The notes under the pieces: generated by a model
What the model saw: the letters and a program-made list of their open reading frames with translations, nothing else
Database searches by the model: none
Told to the model about the DNA's origin: nothing
Source: Zopfochytrium polystomum
Lineage: Eukaryota > Chytridiomycota > Chytridiomycetes > Chytridiales > Chytridiaceae
Assembly (NCBI GenBank): GCA_025765615.1
Contig: JAIVFJ010000106.1
Coordinates: forward strand, 62,001-126,000
DNA: 64,000 nt
Direction of reading: 5' to 3'
Position numbers and translations under genes: made by a program
Part shown: piece after piece, positions 1 through 9,619 of the stretch
Layout: each line of letters begins with the position of its first letter
Numbering within the stretch: the first letter of the stretch is position 1

Positions 1-403
1 ATGAACTGTGAAGACAGCGCCTTGAGATTGAAGCCGAGGCCAAGGCGGCTCCAAAGGTGCTGATTCGGCGACGGCGAAGCAGGAGGGGGAGGAAAAGGAA
101 GAACGGAGAACCCTTTCCATGCATGATACCTTCTCTTCCTACGTACAGCAACTAGTGCCCAGCGATCCAATCCCTTTCTCACTTGCGTGAGTGCTTTGAC
201 CAGCTTGACCACTCCGCTGCTTGCCTGGCATCGCGCTCGTCCCTGCCATATTTGCTTTTTTTGTTTTGTATTTATTTTTTTTTTTTTTTGTTTGTTTGTT
301 TGTTTGTTTGTTGTTTGTTGTTGATCCCGGCGCACGTGCGTGTGACTTTTTGATTTCGCGGCTTGTTTGTCTCGAACACTTACTTATAAGTTGCAAACGA
401 ACG

Positions 404-422
404 GTCTGGAACATTCTGGACA
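404..422 (+). promoter_or_regulatory. Heat-shock element upstream of HSP70
   Basis: The sequence GTCTGGAACATTCTGGAC contains alternating inverted 5-bp units (imperfect TTC at 404-406, GAA at 409-411, TTC at 414-416, imperfect GAA at 419-421), the layout bound by heat-shock transcription factor. It lies about 50 bases before the TATA box and about 190 before the HSP70 start codon. The match is seen directly; binding is inferred. Confidence 0.65.
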
Positions 423-470
423 GGGGAAAGGGGCGCCGGGACACGTGCGAAGCCCCCGACCCAGAGGCTG

Positions 471-477
471 TATAAAA
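471..477 (+). promoter_or_regulatory. TATA box of HSP70
   Basis: TATAAAA is followed by a C/A-rich leader up to the start codon at 615. Its position just downstream of the heat-shock element fits an inducible TATA promoter. Transcription probably starts about 30-60 bases downstream (inferred). Confidence 0.65.
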
Positions 478-614
478 AGCCTGGTGTCTCCCCCCCAAAA
501 GGACGCAACAGTCTCATACTTGGTATTGCTCTCTACACCCCCCCCCTCTACCCACACACACTGCACGAAAAAAGACTAGAAACAAAACCCTCACACACAC
601 CCACACACACAAGA

Positions 615-2617
615 ATGTCCTCCACTAGCACGGCTGTCGGAATCGACCTTGGCACCACGTACTCATGCGTAGGTGTCTGGCAAAACGAAAGAGGTATGTT
701 TGCCCACCATCCGTTCCCTTTGGCATCCCAACTCACCCAATGCCCTCCTCCGTTTCAATCACAGTTGAAATCATTGCGAACGATCAGGGGAACCGGACAA
801 CCCCATCCTACGTCGCCTTCACCGACACCGAGCGGCTGATTGGCGATGCCGCCAAGAACCAAGTCGCAATGAACCCCACCAACACCGTATTTGACGCCAA
901 GCGGCTCATTGGCCGACGGTTTGCCGACCCTGAGGTGCAGTCGGACATGAAGCACTGGTCATACAAGGTCGTCGACCGGAACGGGAAGCCTGTCATTCAA
1001 GTTGAGTACAAGGGCGAAAAGAAGCTATTCACTCCCGAAGAGATCTCGTCAATGGTCCTGCTCAAGATGAAGGAGACCGCAGAAGCTTACCTCGGCACCA
1101 ACGTCACCAACGCCGTAGTCACCGTCCCTGCATACTTTAACGACTCGCAGCGGCAGGCAACCAAGGACGCCGGTGTCATTGCCGGCCTCAACGTCCTTCG
1201 CATCATCAACGAGCCAACAGCAGCAGCAATCGCCTATGGCCTCGACAAGCAGCACAAGGGCGAGAAGAACGTCCTCATTTTTGATCTCGGCGGCGGAACC
1301 TTCGACGTTTCGCTGCTCACCATTGAAGAAGGCGTTTTCGAAGTCAAAGCCACCGCGGGTGATACGCACCTCGGAGGCGAAGATTTCGACAACAGACTTG
1401 TTGAGCACTTCATCCAAGAGTTCAAGCGCAAATTCAAAAAAGACCTCTCCACCAACCTCCGTGCTGTCCGACGGCTGCGAACCGCGTGCGAGCGCGCCAA
1501 GCGCACCCTGTCAGGCTCGGCTCAAGCTTCGATCGAAATCGACTCACTTTACGAAGGCATCGACTTCTACTCGTCCATCACCCGTGCACGCTTCGAAGAA
1601 CTCTGCCAGGACCTCTTCCGCTCGACGCTTGAGCCCGTCGAGAAGGTGCTTCGCGACGCCAAGATGGACAAGAGCGCAGTGCACGACATTGTCCTCGTCG
1701 GCGGCTCGACCCGCATCCCGCGCGTGCAGAAGTTGGTGTCGGACTTTTTCAACGGCAAGGAGCTGAACAAGTCGATCAACCCCGACGAGGCCGTCGCGTA
1801 TGGCGCAGCAGTGCAGGCAGCCATCCTTTCTGGCGTCAACTCTGAGAAAACAAAAGACGTCCTGCTCATCGACGTGACGCCCCTTTCGCTTGGAATTGAG
1901 ACGGCCGGCGGAGTGTTTACGCCCATCATCAAGCGCGGCACGCAGATCCCTGCGCGCAAGTCAGAAACGTTCTCGACGTACGCGGACAACCAGCCAGGCG
2001 TGCTCATCCAGGTCTATGAAGGTGAGCGGACGCGGACCCGCGACAACAACCTGCTCGGCAAGTTTGAGCTGTCTGGCATCGCGCCGGCGCCGCGCGGGGT
2101 TCCGCAGATCGAGGTGTCTTTCGACGTGGACGCCAACGGCATCATGAACGTGTCGGCCGTCGACAAGTCGACAGGTAAACAGAACAAAATCACCATCACC
2201 AACGACAAGGGCCGGCTGTCCAAGGACGAAATCGATCGCATGGTCGCTGACGCCGAGCGGTACAAGTCCGAGGACGAGGAGGTAGCCCAACGCATCCAAG
2301 CAAAGAACGGACTCGAGTCGTACGCGTACAACCTGCGAAACACACTGAACGACGAGAGTGTGTCCAGCAAGTTGGATGCGAGCGACAAGAACAAGCTCAA
2401 GTCAGCCGTGGACGACGCCATCAGCTGGCTCGACGGGAACCAAGAGGCTGCGAAAGACGAATTTGAGCACAGGCAGAAGGAACTAGAAGCAATTGCGCGG
2501 CCGATTATGACCAAAATGTATGCTGGAGCTGCGGGGGCGCAGGGTGGTGGAGCGTCTGGTGGGTTCCCTGGTGCTGCGGGCAGTTCAAGCGGCCCGACCG
2601 TTGAGGAAGTTGACTGA
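615..2617 (+). CDS. SSA1: Cytosolic HSP70 chaperone (Ssa type)
   Basis: ATP-dependent cytosolic chaperone that binds unfolded segments of client proteins. There are two exons, 615-693 and 765-2617; the 71-base intron (GTATGT...ACAG) restores the family sequence exactly ([18 protein letters not shown], then [10 protein letters not shown]). The product is 643 residues, the usual length. The nucleotide-binding domain is seen in IDLGTTYS near the N-terminus, the phosphate loop [11 protein letters not shown] and [10 protein letters not shown]. The substrate-binding domain follows, then a helical lid and a Gly-rich tail ending in EEVD, the docking tag for TPR co-chaperones, which marks it as cytosolic or nuclear rather than ER or mitochondrial. 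The promoter carries a heat-shock element and a TATA box. Paralogue assignment within the Ssa group cannot be made from the window. Confidence 0.97.
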
Positions 2618-3467
2618 ACGGGAAAAAAGGAGTACATAGCCTCGGACCTCTTATCCCATATATGTTCCCTGCGAGCCCTTCCTGTTTTTGCTCCGTTCTG
2701 TATTTTCTTTTGGCTTGTTTTATGCTCTTATCCCAGTTTTCAAAGCTGAATGTTTTTTTGTTGATGTTTTTGGTGAGAATGTTCGCGCAATTGCAACGAA
2801 CAGAGAAATATAGTAGTATACCAGTGAATGACACGTTCATCTCCGTGAACTTGAGGTTTGATGCGTTGCCGATCATATGTACGGAGCGCTGGTTGTAGAA
2901 AAAGCGGCGGACAAGAGCAGTCCTTGCCAATCTCAGTGCAAGACACCAAGCACCAAGCGACACAAGACTGCCAGTTCCCGATGAAAAACGTTGGAACGAT
3001 TCCACAAACCCATTCACCTTTGCTTTTGTCGCTTCCAAAAGCTAATCCTCTTCTTTCCGCTCTACCTCCTTCTCTCCCTACCACCGGCCTCAGTTGTCGT
3101 ACTATAATTGCACGAAGACCATGCCCCAGCACAAAAATTGTATTTCTTTTTGAGCCCCTGCACGTTTAAGAGGTACGTGCCAAGCCAATTTATTTTTGCT
3201 CTCTGTTACTTGTTTGTACCCAAGCGGCTGGGAAGAGTGTCTTTTTCTGCTTGAGACTTTGCGATTTTCGAGAGAAGCGCGCTCTGTGCGTTGCTTGACA
3301 TTTGCATCCATTTTCTCTCGTCAATAAATTCCTCGAATGGAGGAGCGAGACCCGCTGTGGAGATCTCAGGGATAGTCTCACAAACGCTATTTTTTTTTTT
3401 AAATTTGCCACTGGGATTCTCGCGCCGCCGCGGAAACCATCTGCAGTTGGGAGCGGCTGTGCTACCA

Positions 3468-3505
<38 letters not shown>

Positions 3506-4729
3506 CGGTTCTGGCAGGATTCCGCGATACCGGTGGGTGCACCTCGCCATAAAACATAAACAACGTCGAAATCTACTCCGCCTGTCTTTTTTTTTTTGTT
3601 GCACTGCCCCAGACTCGGCATTCCTACTCAGCAACCACGCGGCGCACTTTCGACCCATTTTCTCCACACAACTGCTCAAGCACGTGCTTCCGCTTTCGCT
3701 TCAAATCACTGCTGTAGAACCCGGCGGGCTTCCGAGGACTCGTCCGAGAAAAAAAAGGGACCAGGAGGCAATAAAAGAATCGGGGAATTTATTCCTGCTT
3801 GGATATTTTTTTTTTTTCATGTAAGGGGTTTCGAGAAAACAGAAAGGGGCTGGACGAACACGAAACTAAACAAAAACCAAAAGAAAGCCACTGAGCGCAT
3901 TGCACGATTGTGCAAGACAACGGGGCCCGATCAAACGGGAGGGGGTACGATGGGTTTAAGAGAGAGGAGGATGGAAGGGGGTAACGAGGGAAGGAGTCGA
4001 AGTTACGGGAGGGGAAGGAAGGAAGAGAGGGTTTGGAGTTTCGGGACCGATTACGAACAAAACCGAACAAGAAAAGAACAACAAAAAAAGGAGAATAAGC
4101 GTCGGAGACGTGCCTTGCAGGAACAGCAGAGTGGTAAGCGCCATTTGCCTGGAAGGGGGGTTGTGCAGTCGCTTCGGGGCCTATTGTGCCTGTCGCTGAT
4201 CGGGACCGTTCTTCCGCAGCGAACGGGTCTGGTTGCCGGTCCCTGAACGCCGTCAAGAGAGGTGGCAAGAACAAAAAAATAGCAGAGTAGAGGAGATTCC
4301 CTCAAAACAAACAAGTCCAACTTATTTCAGGGTGAGATTGGGAGACGGAAAGGGGGGGTACTGGTAACATAACACGACGGTGGAGGTGGGGACCAGCAAG
4401 AAACAAAATACAATGGTCAATATACCCAAGTCAGATCCGGTTAAGGGGTAAAGATATTAGGAGTAATACAGATATTGGAAGTTGTGTGGAGGAGATCGAT
4501 CGAGTCTTCCGGCAGAGCGGATAATCCTAGGAACTCAACGTTTTTTCCCAAGCAGAGTAGGTTCAGAGCATTCAACATCAAAGCAACTCGGTTTCCATAG
4601 AAAGAAAGAATGTAACTATAGGCGGACGGATATCATCATATTTCATCTGCTTGTTTCCGATCTTCTCTCAAACAAGGAGTATCACAGAAGAATGTTTCGC
4701 TGTAGTACACCGGCCGGACTTAACGACTT
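2618..4729. other. Non-coding region between HSP70 and the PH-domain gene
   Basis: Convergent 3' flanks of HSP70 (+) and the PH-domain gene (-). It contains several A/T homopolymers, including a 34-base T run, and G/A-rich stretches at ~3950-4110. Open frames here (for example 3596-4246) are low-complexity translations of these tracts with no conserved motif. I see no gene. Confidence 0.6.
3470..3503. repeat. Poly-T tract (34 T)
   Basis: An uninterrupted run of T bases, with smaller T runs at ~3389-3400 and ~3588-3597. It could be the A-tail remnant of a minus-strand retroposed copy or simple slippage; no coding copy is visible next to it. Confidence 0.8.
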
Positions 4730-6259
4730 TCAGCGCCGTCGGAACGAGCCTCCCGTCATGACGTCGTCCATTGCGGCAATCCCCTTCCGCTCCGACCCAC
4801 TGCCGCCACTGCTCTTGGACGAGTTGCTCGTCGCGGACGCGCGGCCAAACACACCCGCCCCGCCGCCGGCCGCAGCGGTCGCCTTCCGCGCGGAGGCGGC
4901 GGCGACGGCCTGGTCGTCGATGGACAGAGACCTCCCCGTGGCCCTGGCGGGCGGCGGCGGGATGACGGCGGTGAAGAGCGGGCTGGCGACGGCGCTACCG
5001 AAAGCGGAGAACACGACGCCAACCTTTTCCGGGGCGGCGTCCGCGTCGGCGTCGGTGGCGGCGGGCTTGCCCGGCAGGGGTGGCGGGGGTGCCTGGTGGA
5101 GGTGATGGTGCGCGCCCGCGGCCCAGCTCGGCTTGCGGAGGCTGGAGCTGCGGGTGAGCGGGGTGACCAGCTGCGGCGCGGGCGACGAGGCGGATGTCGG
5201 GGAGGTTGGGGTGAGGACGAGGCTGGAGGCGGTCGTGGCGGTCGAGGTCAGGTGAGCGGTGTCGGTTGGGGAGATTGGGGAGGCGGACGAGTAGAGCGGG
5301 TACTGCGCCAGCGGTGAGCGTAGTGCCAGCGGCGGAATGCGGCGGCCGAATGGTTCTGGTGTGGGAGAAAGAGCTGATTGTTGATCTGGCGGGGGCGAGA
5401 TCGGCCAGTTGGGAGAACTGACGGGCTTCGAGAGCGATAGCTCGGCAGAGGACCCAGGGTGTCGGTAGACCATTGGAGCGGCCGAACTTCCTTGCGGTCC
5501 AGACAACGGATGTTGGAACACCTGCTGATGATGCAATGGTGTCCGGCCAACAGAATCGTTGTGAACCGCGACGGGTACCTTCGACTTGTGCGACGACGGT
5601 GACTCGCGGGCAGATTCCTCGATAACGTTTTGGATGGCGACCAGCCACGAGAAGATTTCCTCTTCAGACGGTGATCGAAGCCTCCACACTTTCACACGGG
5701 ACCGGTCATCGCCCGACTCGTCTGATGCGGACGCGACCCCGGAGTAAACTGCCAGCACGTAGAGTGGCGTCTGCGGGTCCGCATCGGTTCCGACGAACGG
5801 CTCGGCGACGACTTCCGCCGTCTCCCCGAGCGGCAGTTCGGAAAGAGCCCGTTCTCCCTGTTCGTTCGATCTGAAAACAAACACCGAAGAGTTCGAGAGG
5901 ACGACGAAGCGGTCCTTCCACTTTGGAAGACCGGTGGATCGCGAGAGCGCCAGCTTTTCAAAAAAACCGGATGCGACGACGGCGACGTCGGTGAGAAGGG
6001 GTCCTGACCCAGGATTGTCATCATGTGACGGAGAGCCATCGTGGCGGTCGTTGGCAGAAGTTGGTGACGAGTCAACGATCATGCGATCGAGGTCGGCCAT
6101 GAGCGAATCGAGGAGTAGGTTCGTCTTTGACACTTGCTTGCTTTCGCTGCTTTCGTTACTCGCGTTAGTCGACATGGAGGCGGTTGGTGCCGCCGCTCGG
6201 GTTGCGGCCGTTGTCGCTTCAGCAGCGATTGCCGCTACGGTGCTTGAAGGGGCTGGCAT
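4730..6259 (-). CDS. PH-domain protein with a Ser/Pro/Ala-rich tail
   Basis: A single-exon frame of 509 residues; Met-29 is an alternative start. Residues ~93-217 form a pleckstrin-homology domain: a first strand with SGFFEKLAL, then KWKDRFVVLS and VFVFRS, and the C-terminal amphipathic helix with the invariant Trp in EEIFSWLVAIQNVI. PH domains bind phosphoinositides or proteins, so a membrane-adaptor role is likely. The N-terminus is Ala/Ser/Thr-rich and residues ~230-509 are low-complexity Ser/Pro/Ala with no further domain. High GC in the 3' half reflects the biased composition. No orthologue name can be given. An upstream CT microsatellite sits directly in front of the start. Confidence 0.75.
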   Translation of the reverse strand: MPAPSSTVAAIAAEATTAATRAAAPTASMSTNASNESSESKQVSKTNLLLDSLMADLDRMIVDSSPTSANDRHDGSPSHDDNPGSGPLLTDVAVVASGFFEKLALSRSTGLPKWKDRFVVLSNSSVFVFRSNEQGERALSELPLGETAEVVAEPFVGTDADPQTPLYVLAVYSGVASASDESGDDRSRVKVWRLRSPSEEEIFSWLVAIQNVIEESARESPSSHKSKVPVAVHNDSVGRTPLHHQQVFQHPLSGPQGSSAAPMVYRHPGSSAELSLSKPVSSPNWPISPPPDQQSALSPTPEPFGRRIPPLALRSPLAQYPLYSSASPISPTDTAHLTSTATTASSLVLTPTSPTSASSPAPQLVTPLTRSSSLRKPSWAAGAHHHLHQAPPPPLPGKPAATDADADAAPEKVGVVFSAFGSAVASPLFTAVIPPPPARATGRSLSIDDQAVAAASARKATAAAGGGAGVFGRASATSNSSKSSGGSGSERKGIAAMDDVMTGGSFRRR

Positions 6260-6293
6260 TTCGTCGAGCGGACCGATTCGGATGTGAGTAGTC

Positions 6294-6297
<4 letters not shown>

Positions 6298-6332
<35 letters not shown>
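6298..6332. repeat. (CT)n microsatellite
   Basis: About 17 uninterrupted CT units, immediately upstream of the PH-domain start codon on the minus strand, where it reads as a GA tract in the 5' leader. Confidence 0.95.
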
Positions 6333-6334
<2 letters not shown>

Positions 6335-6564
6335 GTGACAGATTTTGAGTATTGCTGCTGCAGGCGATGACGGACAGGACGAAGTTACGAAGGTACGAAG
6401 GAAGGGCGAGCCCGCTGCTTGGTCTCAATTGTTCGGGTCAGAGATTGATTGCGCGGTCGAAAGTGTAGATGTGCGAGCGCAGGAATCACACGAGGAAAAA
6501 ATTGGGGGGAAAAAAGGGGAGTGAAAGAAGTGGGAGGAGAGAGAGAAGATAGGTGCGAGAGAGG

Positions 6565-6565
<1 letters not shown>

Positions 6566-6612
<47 letters not shown>
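6566..6612. repeat. (GA)n microsatellite
   Basis: About 23 GA units within a purine-rich stretch. Confidence 0.95.
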
Positions 6613-6615
<3 letters not shown>

Positions 6616-6679
6616 CGCACTCACGGACGGATTGGTGTGATTGCTTTCTTGGAATCACGGGAATGGGCCATTTGTGCGT

Positions 6680-6725
6680 TGTGTGTGTGGGTGTGTGTGT
6701 GTGTCTGTGTGTGTGTGTGTGTGTG
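6680..6725. repeat. (GT)n microsatellite, interrupted
   Basis: Alternating GT units with a few interruptions (GGG, TCTG), about 70 bases after the GA tract. Confidence 0.9.
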
Positions 6726-7619
6726 GATGTGGGGGTCTGTCGCTCGGGAAGGAAACGGCCAATTTTTTTTTTTCTTTCAATTTTATTTGATTTCACAAAA
6801 GAGGAAGCTTGAATCCAAACAAAAAGAAATGAATGGTCGGAGCACCCGCTCCATTCATTCATTCATTCATGCGAGACAGAGACGAAACAGCGAAACAGGT
6901 CCCGAACAACCCAACCAACCAACCAACCAACTAACCAACCACTCGCGTCACGGGACCTGCCGCCTCACGCGGGCCACTGCCGCTCTCGCGTCATGTATGT
7001 ATGAATGTGGTGTGTTGTTGGCCCTTAATTTTCGCAGCCGGTGCCCCGCACACTCCCCCACACGCACAAACACGCACAAACACCTCCCGTCCGTCCGATG
7101 CTTTTCATTTCGCGTCACCAGTACTCGGCGCCTCACTCCCCCAACACCTATCTCATTGGAACTAGACCCGGAGTTTTGTACTTTTTTCTCTCGTAAACTG
7201 ATCATAGTGCGCGTGTTAGATGACACTGAGAACAATCCGCCCAACAAATCGCTGGTCGAAAATCTGGTCCACTGTCGCGAGTACTGGCTGAGGCCCCGTC
7301 GTAAACTTTCAAAAGGACCTGAGGCGAGAAATGGGTCTGAGAGAACGAATGCGTGTTTGAACCAGCGTTTCTTGAAGAGGGGAATAATGTCTGGGATGAT
7401 TTTCTCACCTTCTTCGGGGGCGCTATTTAGCCGCAGCAACGGCACTGTACGTGAGTGACTTAGCCTTTGAGTGGCCGCAAAGGGATTTGGATTTATCGGG
7501 GTAGCGAGCAGACAACAGGATGGATCAACCCACACTCAGCCTATCGCAATCCCTTCGCTGGTAACGATCGACTTGACGAAGTAGAAGTGAAGATGCTCAT
7601 CTCGCCAATGTCTTGTGTA

Positions 7620-7712
7620 CAAGAGTAGTTTCGGCGGACGTTGCGAAGAGTGAGCGAGAGTAGTTTTGGCGGACAGTCTCTCATCGCTGCAAGAGTAGTT
7701 TCGGCGGACAGT
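7620..7712. repeat. Three spaced direct copies of an 18-base repeat
   Basis: AGAGTAGTTTCGGCGGAC occurs at about 7622-7639 and 7692-7709, with a one-base variant (TTTTGG) at about 7657-7674. The centres are ~35 bases apart, so the copies fall at regular intervals. The array lies ~150 bases before the ATG of the TIR-type pseudogene. It may be a set of transcription-factor sites or a decayed minisatellite; the function is unknown. Confidence 0.75.
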
Positions 7713-7857
7713 TTCGCATCGCTTTAAGGCGAAAGCGCAATCCCTCTCTCTCGCACAGCAAAATACTTGCGAACTAACTCGCATGGAACCGTTTGGTAGA
7801 ATTTAACGGATCCCCGCAACTCCAACGTCGCTACACAACGAAGTCGTTGCCGCAGAC

Positions 7858-9400
7858 ATGGACGCCGAACCTGGTAAGCCGCCACAAATAATCATACGCG
7901 CAACTTTGCTTCCTAAAACTGTGTCTTTCATCGCAGAGACCCAGTGTTGGTTGCAGCAAGCATGACTCCGTGACGCACGACTTTTTTATATCTTACCGTG
8001 AGGACGAATCGGCCCAATCCAAGTTGGCAGCAGACTTGCAGAAATTACTTGAGAGTGCTGGCGACCGCTTCTTTCAGAATGGCCTCAAAGTTTACCAAGA
8101 CAAGTCATGCATTAAGGACGCTGCCAATCGGGAGGATGAATTGCGTAGTGGGCTGAAGGGATCAACCATGGTGATCTTTTTCTAACCTAGCGGTCTTGGA
8201 ATATCATGGTCAACAATGTACAACAGAGGGTGAGTGCTTGCTCCTTTCATCCATATTCTTGCCGGTATTTTTGACTGAGTGTGCAGATCCCTGACAACGT
8301 TTTAAAAGAGATAAAGCTTGCGCCAGAGCTTGACAAGAGGATCTTGCCTGTTTGTGTGAAAGAAGAGGTGAAAAACATCCAAAAATATGAATCAGCGGCT
8401 AATTCCCTTAGCAGCATGAAAGCGACTATTTCAGTTTTGAGAAGCAAGACTAGAAGATTTTGGACAATGAGAAGTTTGCTGAACTGAGCGTTGTTGTCAA
8501 GCGAATCCAAGCCTGTCAGATGCTCGATATTGAAGCAGCATACTTTTCAGAGATCCTTATTCAGATATCCTTATTCAACATTTTAAATGCTGTGTTTCCA
8601 GCTGAAGTTTCCGAAGTTTCACTGGCCAGCGTCCCAGTTCCATCAAACTTGTCTTGCACCTATGGGGAGCACATAAGCGGGATCCAACTGCCCTTGCATC
8701 AACCGGGTACTGTGCTGTCAGTGGAATCAGCGGAGTTGGAACACAACAACAGTTCAGCAGTATCTTCAGTCTGTGATGGCCATGAAACGCAGTGTGCATC
8801 TGCAAATGCTATTAGTCTTCAAGTCTCCTTGTTACGAAAGGGCCTTCTGGATCGATTGTGCTAGCTCCCACACTGTGATAGACTGCTATCGAGAGTTATT
8901 CAAGTCTACAAGTGACAAAGAGAGTTTGGCTGCACTGCCCGCTTGATGAAAAAAGGTCGATTCCTCATGGTACTTGACATCATTGATGATATTTCAGTTT
9001 TGGAATCAATTTTTGCGGAGCTATCTCTTGACCAGCCAATTGGTGGTGGGATGGGGTGCCTGACAGGCTGTACCCCACGCCTGCCTAATTTATTATTTAT
9101 TTTCGGCACTTGTACATACATGCATAGGGTTGGACGGTAAGGGCTAGCGGCACACTCAACAGAAGGGCTGGAAATCATTAGAAGATTTCTCCTGACAGTC
9201 CTATGGTTGAAGACTTCGAAGTATTAATTGGCAAATCAAAGAAAATCAAGAGGCAAAGGCAGGAACTTTTTTTTTTTTTTGTTCACCTGTATGCTTTCAA
9301 TAAAGGACATTCATGCGTTTCATCTGGTGTATTCATGCAGTGCCTTTTTATGGAGCAAATTGGCAATGACCAGATCACGATCGACGATGTGATGCAATAG
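7858..9400 (+). pseudogene. Decayed TIR-NB-ARC (NLR-like) receptor gene
   Basis: Pieces of one protein lie in order on the + strand but in different frames. A TIR domain is read from ~7961 (HDFFISYREDESAQ, then GLKVYQDKSCIKD, then after a likely intron at ~8229-8286 DNVLKEIKLAPELDKRILPV). A P-loop remnant at ~8720-8745 reads GISGVG and then loses the Lys by a frame change, after which the frame continues TTTVQQYLQS...FWIDCASSHTVIDCY. A Walker B-like stretch at ~8960-8990 reads GRFLMVLDIIDD. TIR plus NB-ARC is the architecture of NLR-type innate immune or signalling ATPases. Lesions: a phase mismatch between the likely first exon (7858-7873, intron 7874-7936) and the TIR frame; an in-frame TAA at 8182; a frame change at the P-loop; another before the Walker B. 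No C-terminal repeat domain is recognisable. Unannotated introns could explain some frame changes but not the lost P-loop Lys. Confidence 0.7.
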
Positions 9401-9408
9401 CGTCCACC

Positions 9409-9534
9409 ATGGTAACAGCGAATTATGGCAGGCTCTCGACGGCGACTCCCCGCGCAGGCGCCAGTTACGCAGGGGTCAACGACGGCCAAATGCGCAAGGA
9501 GAAGATTACTGAGCAAATCTCTAAAACGGAGTGA
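9409..9534 (+). other. Short 41-codon open frame between genes
   Basis: An ATG-to-stop frame with mixed, protein-like composition (ending MRKEKITEQISKTE), directly downstream of the TIR-NB-ARC remnant. It has no known motif; it may be part of the decayed gene's tail or chance. Confidence 0.2.
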
Positions 9535-9619
9535 TACTTCTGAGGAATAAGCATTTATTTGCAGTCATTTTTAAACCGAGCTTGTCCATTCAGTCCCACT
9601 AAGAACAAATTTTAGTGAT

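Larger units (their letters stand above)
1..614. other. Left edge and 5' flank of the HSP70 gene
   Basis: The first ~160 bases contain an open stretch reading basic residues (Arg/Lys-rich) on the + strand that could be the 3' end of a gene cut by the window edge. It has no recognisable domain and I do not call it a gene. Bases ~266-320 are a T run followed by TTTG repeats. The rest is the HSP70 promoter and 5' leader (annotated separately). Confidence 0.4.
6260..7857. other. Divergent intergenic region rich in microsatellites
   Basis: It separates the 5' ends of the PH-domain gene (-) and the TIR-type pseudogene (+). It contains (CT)n, (GA)n, (GT)n, ATTC and CCAA short repeats, then an unremarkable stretch and three spaced copies of an 18-base repeat at 7620-7712. 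The open frame across 6553-7458 begins in the GA repeat and has no protein-like features. No gene seen. Confidence 0.6.

Noticed and set aside
1173..1766. 197-codon frame overlapping HSP70, and a 207-codon antisense frame at 2014-2637
   Set aside because: Shadow frames of a highly codon-biased, conserved gene.
3596..4246. 216-codon + strand open frame
   Set aside because: Begins in a T tract and translates G/A-rich low-complexity DNA into Arg/Lys/Gly; no domain, and it lies in the convergent 3' flanks of two genes.
6553..7458. 301-codon + strand open frame
   Set aside because: Starts in the GA microsatellite (RERERE...) and runs through the GT repeat; no conserved segment.
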